DNA of 63,877 nt from positions 1-63,877 of the forward strand of contig CADBAG010000012.1 of assembly GCA_902792635.1 (NCBI GenBank). The letters are read 5' to 3'. Origin of the DNA: an uncultured Prevotellaceae bacterium (GTDB lineage Bacteria; Bacteroidota; Bacteroidia; Bacteroidales; Bacteroidaceae). Both the position numbers and the translations under genes were made by a program. Shown one piece after another: positions 54,493 through 63,825 of this stretch. Positions within the stretch are counted from its first letter, which is position 1. Each line of letters starts with the position of its first letter. The notes under the pieces were generated by a model, which did not search any database, was not told where the DNA came from, and saw only the letters and a program-made list of their open reading frames with translations.

Positions 54493-57400
54493 ATGACTGA
54501 TTATTCGAAGAAGATGCGCATTGCGCTTCTTGGGGGAATGATGCTCAGTGTCACCTCACTCTCAGCGCAGGTCGTCAAGGGTAATGTCACGGATACATCT
54601 GGTGAACCGGTCATCGGTGCCACGATTATGGAAGACGGGACATCCGGTAATGGTACCGTGACAGATATCGACGGTAACTTTACGCTTAATCTGAAGGGTT
54701 CAAAGAAGACCATTAAAGTCACGTATGTGGGCATGAAGCCGAAGACCGTTAAGGTCGGCGACAAGACGCAGGTCTCCATCAAGATGGAAGACGATGCCAA
54801 CAACCTCAACGACGTTGTCGTCATCGGTTATGGTACCGTACGTAAGAAGGACCTTACAGGTTCAGTGGCTTCCATCGACTCCAAGAAACTTGCTGATATC
54901 CCAGTGAGTAATGTCGGTGAGGCCATGCAGGGTAAACTTGCCGGTGTTAACATCACTACGACTGAGGGTTCTCCTGATGCTGATGTGAAGATTCGTGTCC
55001 GTGGCGGTGGCTCACTGTCGCAGGACAACTCCCCATTGTATATCGTCGATGGTTTCCCCGTGAGCACGATCAGCGATATCGCTCCGTCAGAGATTGAGAC
55101 CATCGATGTCTTGAAGGATGCTTCCTCCACAGCTATCTATGGTGCCCGTGGTGCCAATGGTGTCATTATCATCACGACAAAGAGCGGTAAGGAAGGCAAG
55201 ACACAGGTCAACTTCAACGGAGCCCTCTCCTGGAAGAAACTGACCAAGGAGATCAAGGTCATGGATCCCTACAACTATGTCGCTTATCAGCAGGAGCTCG
55301 GTTCAACAGATTACGGTGACTATAGTGATATGGACATCTGGAAGAGTGTCGAGGGCAACGACTGGCAGGATGAGCTCTTTGGCCGCACTGGTTTCCAGCA
55401 GCAGTATAACGCTAATATCAGTGGTGGCTCAAAGGACATCAAGTACAATGTCAGCTATGCTCACAATGATGAGAACAGCATCATGCGCAGCTCCGGTTAC
55501 AAGAAAGATAATATCGGTACCAAGCTCAATGCTAAGTTGAACAAGTGGTTGAGCCTCGACTTCAATGCGCGTTTGGCTTATACAAAGATCGACGGTCTGA
55601 GTGGTGGTGCCGAGAGCAACCAGAGCAATGCCGCCAACTCTATTGTGGCAAATACTATCCGTTTCCGTCCTGTCTCTCCTTTGTCCAATGGAGATGACGA
55701 TGAGGAAAACAGCTCTTCAACATTGAAAGATCCGTTCGTCCGTTTGAATGCCACTAACCGTGTGCAGAAGCGTTTCCGTCAGGATTATAACGCCGGCTTG
55801 AACTGGAAGCCTTGGAAGCATGTCACCTTCCGCTCTGAGTTCGGCTACGGCTGGCGTTATGAGGATGACAATACTATCTGGCTCTCTGATGCTACACAGA
55901 ACTCCAAGTATGGCTACAATGGTCAGCCGCAGCTCGACTATGAGCACACGGAGTATCAGAACTGGCGCAATGCAAATACGTTCACTTACGATAACAACAA
56001 ACTCTTCGGAGGCCGCGACCATATTAACTTCCTCTTGGGTCATGAGTGGAGCAGCACAAAGGAGACAACGCATGAGAACACTGTCGTTGCCTTCCCGTCT
56101 TCGATGAACTTTGAAGAAATCCGCAGTAATACATCTGCAGGAACAGCACTTCCTTATCTGACAACGATTGCTGCTGATGACAACCTCCTGTCATTCTTCA
56201 CCCGTATCAACTACACGATGGCTGATAAGTACCTCGCTACTTTCACGCTCCGTGCCGATGGTTCCTCTAAGTTCGGTGAAGGCCATCGTTGGGGCTATTT
56301 CCCATCCTTGGCTCTTGCATGGCGTATGAGTGAGGAGAAATGGCTGAAGAATGTCAAGTGGCTCAGCAACCTCAAGGCACGTCTGAGTTTCGGTACAGCA
56401 GGTAACAACCGTATTCCCGCAGGTCAGTTGTATACCACTTACTCCATGGCAAGCAACAGCTCCAAGGCTCCGTTCTTCGATGAGAGCCGTGGCTCACAGC
56501 TTGAGCGTGGCACCTACCTCTATAATCCCGATCTGAAATGGGAGACTACCGTGACCCGTAACTTCGGTATCGATTATGGCTTCCTCGGTGGCCGTATCAA
56601 TGGTACCTTGGATCTGTACTGGAACACAACGAAGGACCTGCTCATGCGTGCAGAGATCCCTTCGAACACAGGTTACAACTATCAGTATCAGAACTTCGGT
56701 AAGACTTCCAATAAGGGTATTGAGTTCACCCTCAATGGTGTAATGGTCGACAAGAAGGACTTCACCCTCAATGGTACCTTCAATATCTCTTGGAACAAGA
56801 ACAAGATTGATGAGTTGAATACCGATAACCCCTGGCAGAGCAGTAACTTCGCAGGTAGCACGATCTCTAAGTATGAGGACTTCGCTGTAGCTGAAGGTGG
56901 ACGCCTCGGTGAGGTATGGGGCTATAAGACCAACGGTTTCTTCACAGCTTATGATGCAGAACTGAACCCCAACGGTGAGCTCATCTATCAGAAAGGTAAA
57001 TGGCAGCTCCGCGATGGCATCAAGGATAACAGTGCTTCGCTCACCGGTGGACAGTATTATCCCGGTGGCTTGAAATATGAGGTCGATGAGAATGGCGATC
57101 CTATCAAGCAGAAGCTTGGTAACACGATTCCTACTGTGACAGGTGGCTTCGGTCTGAACGCTACGTGGAAGGGATTCGATTTCAACATCTTCTTCGACTA
57201 CTCTCTTGGCAATCAGATTGTCAATGGTACGAAGCTCGCTAACAGCTTCTATGCAGGCAGTGCGAAAGGTTACAACCTCGTAGCCGACTTCAACCTCGCC
57301 AACCGTTATACATGGATTGATCCTCAGACAGGTGCCAACCTCGCTAAGCCCGATGCTGCTACATTGGCACAGTATGGTGGTGCTGATGGTATTGCACATC

Positions 57401-57735
57401 GTCTGTGTGAGATCAACACGGGAGCACATATCTATAACCCGGCAGCCGTCAGCACGATGTATATCAACGACTGGGCTGTGGAGGATGCTTCGTTCCTGCG
57501 TCTGAACACGCTGACCCTCGGTTACACATTCCCGAAGAAGCTGGTCAAGAAACTTTATCTGACCAACCTTCGTGTCTACTTCACGGCTTACAACCTCGCT
57601 TGCATCACGGGCTACGATGGCTACGATCCTGAGGTTGATACAAGCAGCAAGAAGAACGCTATGACACCGGGTATCGACTATGCCGCTTATCCGAAGAGCC
57701 GATCCTTCACGGCTGGTGTGAACATCTCATTCTAA
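54493..57735 (+). CDS. SusC/RagA family TonB-linked outer membrane transporter
   Basis: The 1,080-residue protein imports oligosaccharides through a TonB-dependent barrel, with the SusD protein as lid. After a signal peptide (cleavage near L-S-A-Q) comes a carboxypeptidase-like domain (V-K-G-N-V-T-D-T-S-G-E-P-V-I-G-A-T-I), the hinge D-V-V-V-I-G-Y-G-T-V-R-K-K-D-L-T-G-S-V (about 105-125), the plug ending Y-G-A-R-G-A-N-G-V-I-I-I-T-T-K-S-G, and the barrel to the end S-F-T-A-G-V-N-I-S-F. Neighbouring enzymes point to pectin or rhamnogalacturonan oligomers as substrate. SusD follows 50 bases later. Confidence 0.93.
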   Translation: MTDYSKKMRIALLGGMMLSVTSLSAQVVKGNVTDTSGEPVIGATIMEDGTSGNGTVTDIDGNFTLNLKGSKKTIKVTYVGMKPKTVKVGDKTQVSIKMEDDANNLNDVVVIGYGTVRKKDLTGSVASIDSKKLADIPVSNVGEAMQGKLAGVNITTTEGSPDADVKIRVRGGGSLSQDNSPLYIVDGFPVSTISDIAPSEIETIDVLKDASSTAIYGARGANGVIIITTKSGKEGKTQVNFNGALSWKKLTKEIKVMDPYNYVAYQQELGSTDYGDYSDMDIWKSVEGNDWQDELFGRTGFQQQYNANISGGSKDIKYNVSYAHNDENSIMRSSGYKKDNIGTKLNAKLNKWLSLDFNARLAYTKIDGLSGGAESNQSNAANSIVANTIRFRPVSPLSNGDDDEENSSSTLKDPFVRLNATNRVQKRFRQDYNAGLNWKPWKHVTFRSEFGYGWRYEDDNTIWLSDATQNSKYGYNGQPQLDYEHTEYQNWRNANTFTYDNNKLFGGRDHINFLLGHEWSSTKETTHENTVVAFPSSMNFEEIRSNTSAGTALPYLTTIAADDNLLSFFTRINYTMADKYLATFTLRADGSSKFGEGHRWGYFPSLALAWRMSEEKWLKNVKWLSNLKARLSFGTAGNNRIPAGQLYTTYSMASNSSKAPFFDESRGSQLERGTYLYNPDLKWETTVTRNFGIDYGFLGGRINGTLDLYWNTTKDLLMRAEIPSNTGYNYQYQNFGKTSNKGIEFTLNGVMVDKKDFTLNGTFNISWNKNKIDELNTDNPWQSSNFAGSTISKYEDFAVAEGGRLGEVWGYKTNGFFTAYDAELNPNGELIYQKGKWQLRDGIKDNSASLTGGQYYPGGLKYEVDENGDPIKQKLGNTIPTVTGGFGLNATWKGFDFNIFFDYSLGNQIVNGTKLANSFYAGSAKGYNLVADFNLANRYTWIDPQTGANLAKPDAATLAQYGGADGIAHRLCEINTGAHIYNPAAVSTMYINDWAVEDASFLRLNTLTLGYTFPKKLVKKLYLTNLRVYFTAYNLACITGYDGYDPEVDTSSKKNAMTPGIDYAAYPKSRSFTAGVNISF

Positions 57736-57785
57736 AATAATAATAGGAGGAGATCATTCCATAACTATTTCAAATAAGAAAATCA

Positions 57786-59837
57786 ATGAAAAAGATATTA
57801 TCAGTTTTTGCGCTTGCAGCCGGACTGGCAACGCTTTCGTCCTGCTCTGATTTCCTGGACCAGCAGAGTCCTTCGGAGCAGAACAATGAGAGTGTCTATA
57901 AGTCTGTCTATTATACTGGTCTTCGTCTGAACAAGATCTACGGAGACCTGACCTACGATGAGACCTATTCGCAGTATATGGGCATCGTATGGAACACCAA
58001 CAGTGATATTGAGCTCGTCGATGGTCTCGGATCGGATGCCACGAACACCTCCAGTGAGCGTGGTAACATGAACTACAATCAGGATCCGGGCTGGTCGAAG
58101 ATCGCCAAGCTCTGGGACCGCGCCTACGGAACCATTGAGGATGCCAATGATGTTGTAGAGGGTATCGAGAACTCTTCCATGCTCTCAAGTGGCTCCAAGA
58201 GCGACATCGCTACGATGCGCCGCTACGAGGGTGAGGCGCTGACACTCCGTGCCATGGTCTACCTCGATCTCGTGCGTTATTTCGGAGATATTCCTTTGAA
58301 GCTTGAGACATCAAAGAGTGACCTGAGCAATGCTTACCTCACCAAGACCGACCGTGACTCTATCCTCGACAAGATGATGGATGACCTCGACAAGGCCATT
58401 GAATATTTGCCTTGGGCTGGTGAAGACAGTTATACCACAGAGCATGCTACAAAGGGTTATGCACATGCGCTCTTAGCACAGATCGCGCTGACCCGTGCAG
58501 GTTATGCAATCCGCGAAAGTGCCAAGGATGGCTATGAGACAGCAAGCTACAGTGACGCTACTTATCCGACACAGCGCCCCGGTGCTGCTGAGCGCAAGGC
58601 TCTCTATGAGCGTGCGCTGAAGCATCTCTCTGCTATCATTGAGAGTGGCAAGCATAGCTTGAACCCCTCGTTCTTCAATGAGTGGTACCTCATCAACCAG
58701 CGTACCCTCGACACACAATATCGTGAGAACCTCTTTGAGGTGCCTATGGGTCTGAGCACAGGTTCTGAGTTCGGCTATACCATCGGTGTGCGTATGAATG
58801 GTGTCACATCACTCTTCGGCTATGGCAACTCATCTGGTAAGGTGAAGTTGACGGCTCCTTTCTTCTACAGCTTTGATAAGAACGACCAGCGTCGTGACAT
58901 CACTTGCTCGAATATCCAGTTCAAGGAGAACGACAACAAGTCGACAGACATGCAGATGCTCGGCAACACACCGTTCGGTATCTACGTAGGTAAGTGGGAT
59001 CCCCGTATGGAGAGTGGCATGGTCAATGACAGCAAGACAGCCCTCGACATGACGAAGTCGCCTTCCGGTGACTGGTATACAGCCAACAAGGCGGCATCAG
59101 CCAAGCAGCTCACTGGTATTAACTGTGTGAAGATGCGTTATAGCCAGGTTCTGCTCATGTATGCAGAGGTGATGAATGAGCTCGCCGGTCCTGATGGAAA
59201 CTACAGTGGTGATGCTGGTCTGACAGCTCGTCAGGCTCTCGCTATCGTCCATGAGCGTGCTTTTAGCAGTGCTAATCAGAGTGAGGCAAAGGCTTATATC
59301 AACGATATCGGCAGCAGCAAGGAGGCTATGTTCAATGCCATCGTCAATGAGGAAGGCTGGGAGCTTGCCGGTGAAGGTGTCCGCAAATGGGATCTCATCC
59401 GTTGGAACCTCCTCACAGAGAAGACATTGGAGATGAAACAGACATACATTGATGAGGTGAAGGAAGCAGAAGAGGCTCAGACCAACAAGACAACGTCTCC
59501 TCGTTTCCAGAAGACCGTATATTACAACTTCATCGACAAAGACCATCACTTCATCGATGAGAGTTCTATCACATGGTATGGTCTGCCTGAGGGCAAGACA
59601 GCTGCTGATTATGCAGGAAGCATTACTTCTTTCGGTGGATCTAAGTACAGCGATGGAACCGATAAGCACGTCTTCACTGAACTGCCGTCTATTTCAAGTG
59701 GTTTGGTGGGTACAGCCCTCAGCCCTTCTGAGACTCCGAATGTAACTGTGAAGAACCGTTACATCATGCCTATCGCTTCCACTACGATCTCCGCTTCTAA
59801 CGGACATCTGCATAACTCTTACGGATACAAAGACTAA
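57786..59837 (+). CDS. SusD/RagB family surface lipoprotein
   Basis: SusD proteins bind glycans at the cell surface and close over SusC. The 683-residue protein has a lipobox (L-S-S-C near 20), the typical start S-D-F-L-D-Q-Q-S-P-S-E-Q, and TPR-like helices with Y-G-T-I-E-D-A-N-D-V-V-E-G, R-R-Y-E-G-E-A-L-T-L-R-A-M-V-Y-L-D-L-V-R-Y-F-G-D-I-P, and the C-terminal M-R-Y-S-Q-V-L-L-M-Y-A-E-V-M-N-E and N-E-E-G-W-E-L-A-G-E-G-V-R-K-W-D-L-I-R-W. It is longer than many SusD proteins. Confidence 0.93.
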   Translation: MKKILSVFALAAGLATLSSCSDFLDQQSPSEQNNESVYKSVYYTGLRLNKIYGDLTYDETYSQYMGIVWNTNSDIELVDGLGSDATNTSSERGNMNYNQDPGWSKIAKLWDRAYGTIEDANDVVEGIENSSMLSSGSKSDIATMRRYEGEALTLRAMVYLDLVRYFGDIPLKLETSKSDLSNAYLTKTDRDSILDKMMDDLDKAIEYLPWAGEDSYTTEHATKGYAHALLAQIALTRAGYAIRESAKDGYETASYSDATYPTQRPGAAERKALYERALKHLSAIIESGKHSLNPSFFNEWYLINQRTLDTQYRENLFEVPMGLSTGSEFGYTIGVRMNGVTSLFGYGNSSGKVKLTAPFFYSFDKNDQRRDITCSNIQFKENDNKSTDMQMLGNTPFGIYVGKWDPRMESGMVNDSKTALDMTKSPSGDWYTANKAASAKQLTGINCVKMRYSQVLLMYAEVMNELAGPDGNYSGDAGLTARQALAIVHERAFSSANQSEAKAYINDIGSSKEAMFNAIVNEEGWELAGEGVRKWDLIRWNLLTEKTLEMKQTYIDEVKEAEEAQTNKTTSPRFQKTVYYNFIDKDHHFIDESSITWYGLPEGKTAADYAGSITSFGGSKYSDGTDKHVFTELPSISSGLVGTALSPSETPNVTVKNRYIMPIASTTISASNGHLHNSYGYKD

Positions 59838-59848
59838 TAATCACGAAC

Positions 59849-61462
59849 ATGAAAAGCATTAAAAATATTATAGGAATGCTTGGTATGGGTGCCCTGGCTC
59901 TGATGAGCCTCGGTGCTTGTACCGACGCCAACGACTGGACGGTGGATGAGCAGTATGACCGTCTGTTCCATTCCACAAGCTTCGCTGTGAGCCCGCTCGA
60001 TGACCGCGCAGCCATCAGCTTCACGAAGATGCCAAACACCGACTTCTATGTCGTAGAATATTCCACCGATTCTCTGTACGATGACATCCCCATGGGTGGA
60101 ACAGCGCACAGTGTCGTAGACTCGTCGTTCACCTCTACTCCAGATACGATCTATAACCTTGAGGGCAGTACCAAATACTGGATCCGTATCAAGAGTCGCA
60201 ACAATGAAGGCAAGGGCTCTACATGGAAATATCTTGATGACTATAGTTTCACGACGAAAGCTGAGCAGATCATCACAAGCGTAACTCCTTATTCTCGCAC
60301 AGCTGACGTGACCTTCACCAAAGGCAAGACCCTCACGCAAGCTCGTGTCTATAAGGATGGTGACTCCATCGTGCAGGACATCACGCAGGAGGAGATAGCA
60401 GCAGGTGCTCTGACGCTGAAGAACCTCAATCCGAACAGCAGCTATACGCTGAAACTGTGGAATGGTGAAAAGGTACGTGGATCGTATAAGTTCAAGACTA
60501 CAGAGGCTTATCCTGATGGATACAGTGTTATCACGCTCCAGAGTGGTGATGATCTGAACACTGTTCTCGCTAACGCTACATCTGATAAGGTTGTCATCGT
60601 CTTCCCGCAGGGTATGAACTATGTCATGCCGGACAATGAGGAAGGTAATCCGAAGACTCCGCTCATCCCCGCAAACATCAAGAGTGTTGTGTTCTGGGGT
60701 GCCGCAGGTGACACGAAGCCGACGTTCCACGCCGTAGGTATGAACATCGAGGCAGGCAACTATGATGTCGTACGCTTCTATAACCTCAACCTCGTCAACG
60801 ATGGTCCTTCAGGCAACTACATCATGAACATCTCCAATGCGGCTAATATCAACCAGCTGCAGATTGAGAAGTGTAATGTCAGCAACACCCGTGGTGTCAT
60901 TCGTTTCCAGTCTCTCCCCGCTGCTTGTACAGTGAACGAGATCGACTATACTAACGATGTCTTCACAAACATCGGTAGCTATGGCATCTTCAATGCCAAG
61001 GGACAGAAGAACCTGTCTACGAGCAAGATCAACATCACCGACTGTACACTGAATAATGTCGCTGCCGCTCAGAGCGCTGTGCTGAACACGCAACAGGCTG
61101 GTTGCGCAGTGACCTTCGACCATTGCACAATCTACAACATCATCATGGCTGGTAAGTCTATCGTCGATGTCAACAAGCTGACCGATATTACTGTGGCCTT
61201 CAACTCCTGCCTCATCGGCTACATCAATGGTTATGCAGATGGTGCAACCGTGAAGTCATGCAGCATGAAGGGCCAGGCAACAGCCTCCAACACTTATATC
61301 ACAACAGATATGGGTTGGAACAGTGGCTACGAGGCCGGTGACCAAATCAGCTACTCAAGCACGGAACTGTGGAAGGATCCTTCAAATGGTGACTTCACTA
61401 TCCAGGATCTCCTCCAGAGCAAGTATGCAAGCCTGGGCGATCCAAGGTGGGTAGTTCAATAA
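59849..61462 (+). CDS. SusE-position surface lipoprotein with FN3-like and beta-helix domains
   Basis: A lipobox (L-G-A-C near 25) marks a lipoprotein of 537 residues. Residues about 40-130 and 135-215 look like two fibronectin type III-like domains (Y-W-I-R-I-K-S-R-N-N-E-G-K-G-S; Y-T-L-K-L-W-N-G). The rest, from V-I-T-L-Q-S-G-D-D-L-N-T-V-L-A on, resembles a pectate-lyase-like right-handed beta-helix (DUF4957/DUF5123 type) with no catalytic residues recognised, ending D-P-R-W-V-V-Q. Position after susD suggests a surface glycan-binding protein; the specificity is inferred. Confidence 0.8.
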   Translation: MKSIKNIIGMLGMGALALMSLGACTDANDWTVDEQYDRLFHSTSFAVSPLDDRAAISFTKMPNTDFYVVEYSTDSLYDDIPMGGTAHSVVDSSFTSTPDTIYNLEGSTKYWIRIKSRNNEGKGSTWKYLDDYSFTTKAEQIITSVTPYSRTADVTFTKGKTLTQARVYKDGDSIVQDITQEEIAAGALTLKNLNPNSSYTLKLWNGEKVRGSYKFKTTEAYPDGYSVITLQSGDDLNTVLANATSDKVVIVFPQGMNYVMPDNEEGNPKTPLIPANIKSVVFWGAAGDTKPTFHAVGMNIEAGNYDVVRFYNLNLVNDGPSGNYIMNISNAANINQLQIEKCNVSNTRGVIRFQSLPAACTVNEIDYTNDVFTNIGSYGIFNAKGQKNLSTSKINITDCTLNNVAAAQSAVLNTQQAGCAVTFDHCTIYNIIMAGKSIVDVNKLTDITVAFNSCLIGYINGYADGATVKSCSMKGQATASNTYITTDMGWNSGYEAGDQISYSSTELWKDPSNGDFTIQDLLQSKYASLGDPRWVVQ

Positions 61463-61470
61463 CCTAACGT

Positions 61471-61498
61471 AGGGGCGGCCCTAGTGGCCGCCCTATTG
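61471..61498 (+). terminator. GGGCGGCC hairpin after the SusE-position gene
   Basis: GGGCGGCC (61473-61480) and GGCCGCCC (61486-61493) form a perfect 8-bp stem with loop CTAGT, then TATTGTTT. Terminator-like and a member of the dispersed hairpin family. Confidence 0.65.
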
Positions 61499-61512
61499 TT
61501 TAATAAACTACT

Positions 61513-63501
61513 ATGAATACAAAATATTTTTTGCCTTGCGCACTCCTTGCCTCTGCGCTCATGTTGCCGATGCCATCTTTGGCCGACAATGATGTCACGG
61601 CAGAGAAGGCTGCACAGAATACGCCTTCGGGATGGACAGCAGTAAGCCTGCCTGTCATCCCCGCAATCACGACGACCAACACTTTTACCATCACTGATTA
61701 TGGTGCATCGACTTCATCGAGCGATAACACAACAGCCATACAAACTGCGCTGAATGCTGTGCCTTCTACGGGTGGTATGGTCGTTATCCCAGCTGGCACA
61801 TGGCTATGCGGTCCTTTGACGATGAAGGCTAAGACGGTACTTCATCTCGCCAAAGGTGCAACACTGAAGCTCCTGCCGTTCGGTACCTATCCGGGTACAA
61901 CGGGGGCAATCACATCCTCTGTATCCTTGAGGGATTTCATTACTCCTAAGGACAAAACTGTTACCGATCTCATCATTGAAGGTGAGGACTCAGCAACATC
62001 TGTCATCGATGGTCAGGGACAAGACTGGTGGGAGCTGCGTGATAAGAACGACTCCACGAAAAAGATCTTCAATTATATCAAGCGTGGTGGCATCATCCGT
62101 TTCAACAACGGCTCCCGTTTCCTCGTCCGTAACCTGAAGATTCAGAATGCTCCGGGTACGAATATCACTGTAGGACAGAGTGGGCGTGGTACGAATGTCA
62201 CGATTCATGACGTCATCATCCGTGAGCCGGCTTCGGAGATCAAGTATAACCCTTCGAAGAATCAGTACCCAAGTCATAACACCGATGGTATTCCTGTTTG
62301 GTCCAGTTACGTGAATATCTATAACTGTGATATCAGTAACGGTGATGATAATGTCGTTATTGATGCCAACGGACAACATGTCCACGTATGGAATTGTCAG
62401 TTCGGTACAGGACATGGCGCTTCTGTGGGCTCCTATACAGGCTCTGCCCAGCACATTCTTTTTGATTCCATTACGTTCAATGGCACTACTTCCGGTATTC
62501 GCCTGAAGTCGAATAGTGATCGTGGAGGCAATGAGAAAGACTTTGTGTTCTCGAATATCACGATGACGAAGGTGGCTAATCCGTTCTCTATGGATTGCTA
62601 TTATGACGGCGATTACACGACGCCGGAGAATGATGCTAAAAATGCTGCCGACTCTACATCAACGACACCTAACTTCCGCAACATTGTACTTCGTAATGTC
62701 AAGACAACGGATAAAAGTAGTGGTTATGCCATCTTCCTCTATGGTCGTCCCGAGAGTCATATCAAGAACGTGACGCTCGACAATGTGCAAATCAGCGCAG
62801 CAAAAGGTATCTATGCAGCTTTCGTTGATAGTCTCGTCTTCAAGAATGAGAGTAAGATTTCTGTCTCAAGCGGTAACATCTGGGTGAAGAACTATGCCAC
62901 AACTTACTTTGATGAGTGCAACGCTACTTCTTCGTCCTCCTCGACGGTGACCGATGAAGGTACTTACACACTTGATCCTTCAACTCTCAGTTCAACGACA
63001 GCAGGCAGTGGAATTTTCAGCAATGGCTTTACGGTAACGAACGTGAAGAACAAAACTTACGACAAGACGCCCGATGGCTACATCAAGTATAGTGCTATGC
63101 AGCACACTATCGCTATCCCCACAGGTCTGAAGATTACAAAGATGGAGATTAAGGGTCGCAACAACTATACCGATAAAGACGCTGGCATCTCTGAAGTTGC
63201 CGGTACATTATATGATCCGACCGTCTACGCGTTCCCAACAGACAAGAGTGCGAAAGATTATACTTTCACATTCTATGCACCGGTCGAGAACTCGCTGACC
63301 TTCACTGTGAAGACGAAGCAGATTGCAGCAGATATTATTCTTTATACTTCTGCAGCTACCGCTATCCATATCGTTTCCTCAGAGAATAAAAAGATAAGCA
63401 ATGCCGTTTACGACCTACAAGGTCGTTATCTCGGCACAAGCCTTCAAAGTCTTCCCGCTGGAATATATATTCAAGGTGGTAAGAAGTTCGTAGTTAAATA
63501 A
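61513..63501 (+). CDS. GH28 polygalacturonase with T9SS-like C-terminal tail
   Basis: The 662-residue protein is a paralogue of the frameshifted GH28 at 52.8 kb: signal peptide, then the beta-helix with I-T-D-Y-G-A-S-T-S-S-S-D-N-T, V-I-D-G-Q-G-Q-D-W-W-E-L-R, N-G-D-D-N-V-V-I-D near 275, G-T-G-H-G-A-S-V-G near 297 and I-R-L-K-S near 329. After a serine-rich linker (about 475-480) comes a beta-sandwich-like domain and a final segment from about 630, V-Y-D-L-Q-G-R-Y-L-G, L-P-A-G-I-Y-I and G-G-K-K-F-V-V-K, which resembles type IX secretion sorting tails of Prevotella. It may therefore be exported to the surface by T9SS. Confidence 0.88.
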   Translation: MNTKYFLPCALLASALMLPMPSLADNDVTAEKAAQNTPSGWTAVSLPVIPAITTTNTFTITDYGASTSSSDNTTAIQTALNAVPSTGGMVVIPAGTWLCGPLTMKAKTVLHLAKGATLKLLPFGTYPGTTGAITSSVSLRDFITPKDKTVTDLIIEGEDSATSVIDGQGQDWWELRDKNDSTKKIFNYIKRGGIIRFNNGSRFLVRNLKIQNAPGTNITVGQSGRGTNVTIHDVIIREPASEIKYNPSKNQYPSHNTDGIPVWSSYVNIYNCDISNGDDNVVIDANGQHVHVWNCQFGTGHGASVGSYTGSAQHILFDSITFNGTTSGIRLKSNSDRGGNEKDFVFSNITMTKVANPFSMDCYYDGDYTTPENDAKNAADSTSTTPNFRNIVLRNVKTTDKSSGYAIFLYGRPESHIKNVTLDNVQISAAKGIYAAFVDSLVFKNESKISVSSGNIWVKNYATTYFDECNATSSSSSTVTDEGTYTLDPSTLSSTTAGSGIFSNGFTVTNVKNKTYDKTPDGYIKYSAMQHTIAIPTGLKITKMEIKGRNNYTDKDAGISEVAGTLYDPTVYAFPTDKSAKDYTFTFYAPVENSLTFTVKTKQIAADIILYTSAATAIHIVSSENKKISNAVYDLQGRYLGTSLQSLPAGIYIQGGKKFVVK

Positions 63502-63502
63502 T

Positions 63503-63539
63503 ACAAGTAAGGGCGGCCAACATGGTCGCCCTTACTTGT
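63503..63539. terminator. 17-bp stem hairpin after the last GH28
   Basis: ACAAGTAAGGGCGGCCA and TGGTCGCCCTTACTTGT pair over 17 bases with one G-T pair and a short loop. Directly follows the GH28 stop and faces the minus-strand GH3 remnant, so it can serve both. Confidence 0.8.
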
Positions 63540-63555
63540 TCTATTAGATGATAGT

Positions 63556-63825
63556 TTACAGGGTAACATTTATCGTCTGCAAGTCACAGTCTCTACTACT
63601 GCTTCCTACCATAATTTGATATTCTCCACCTTTTACTCTCATGGTGTTGCTCTCCGTATCCCAAAGGGCAAAGCGCTCACGCGGCATAGGGATAGCAATG
63701 GTTTTACGTTCACCAGCCTTAAGCTCAACACGCTGGAATCCACGAAGCGTCTTTATTGGCCCATTGATATCTCTTGGATCCTTAACCCAACTTGCAGCTT
63801 TTAGCTCATACGCCCGGCTGGACTC
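63556..63825 (-). pseudogene. GH3 glycosidase C-terminal remnant
   Basis: The minus strand encodes 89 residues ending at the stop at 63556-63558: V-K-D-P-R-D-I-N-G-P-I-K-T-L-R-G-F-Q-R-V, E-L-K-A-G-E-R-K-T, F-A-L-W-D, N-T-M-R-V-K-G-G-E-Y and I-M-V-G-S-S-S. This is the fibronectin III-like C-terminal domain of GH3 enzymes (beta-glucosidase or beta-xylosidase type). Upstream an in-frame TAA at 63826-63828 cuts it off, and the sequence before V-K-D-P-R-D does not match the family, so the gene is truncated or joined wrongly here. Confidence 0.65.
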
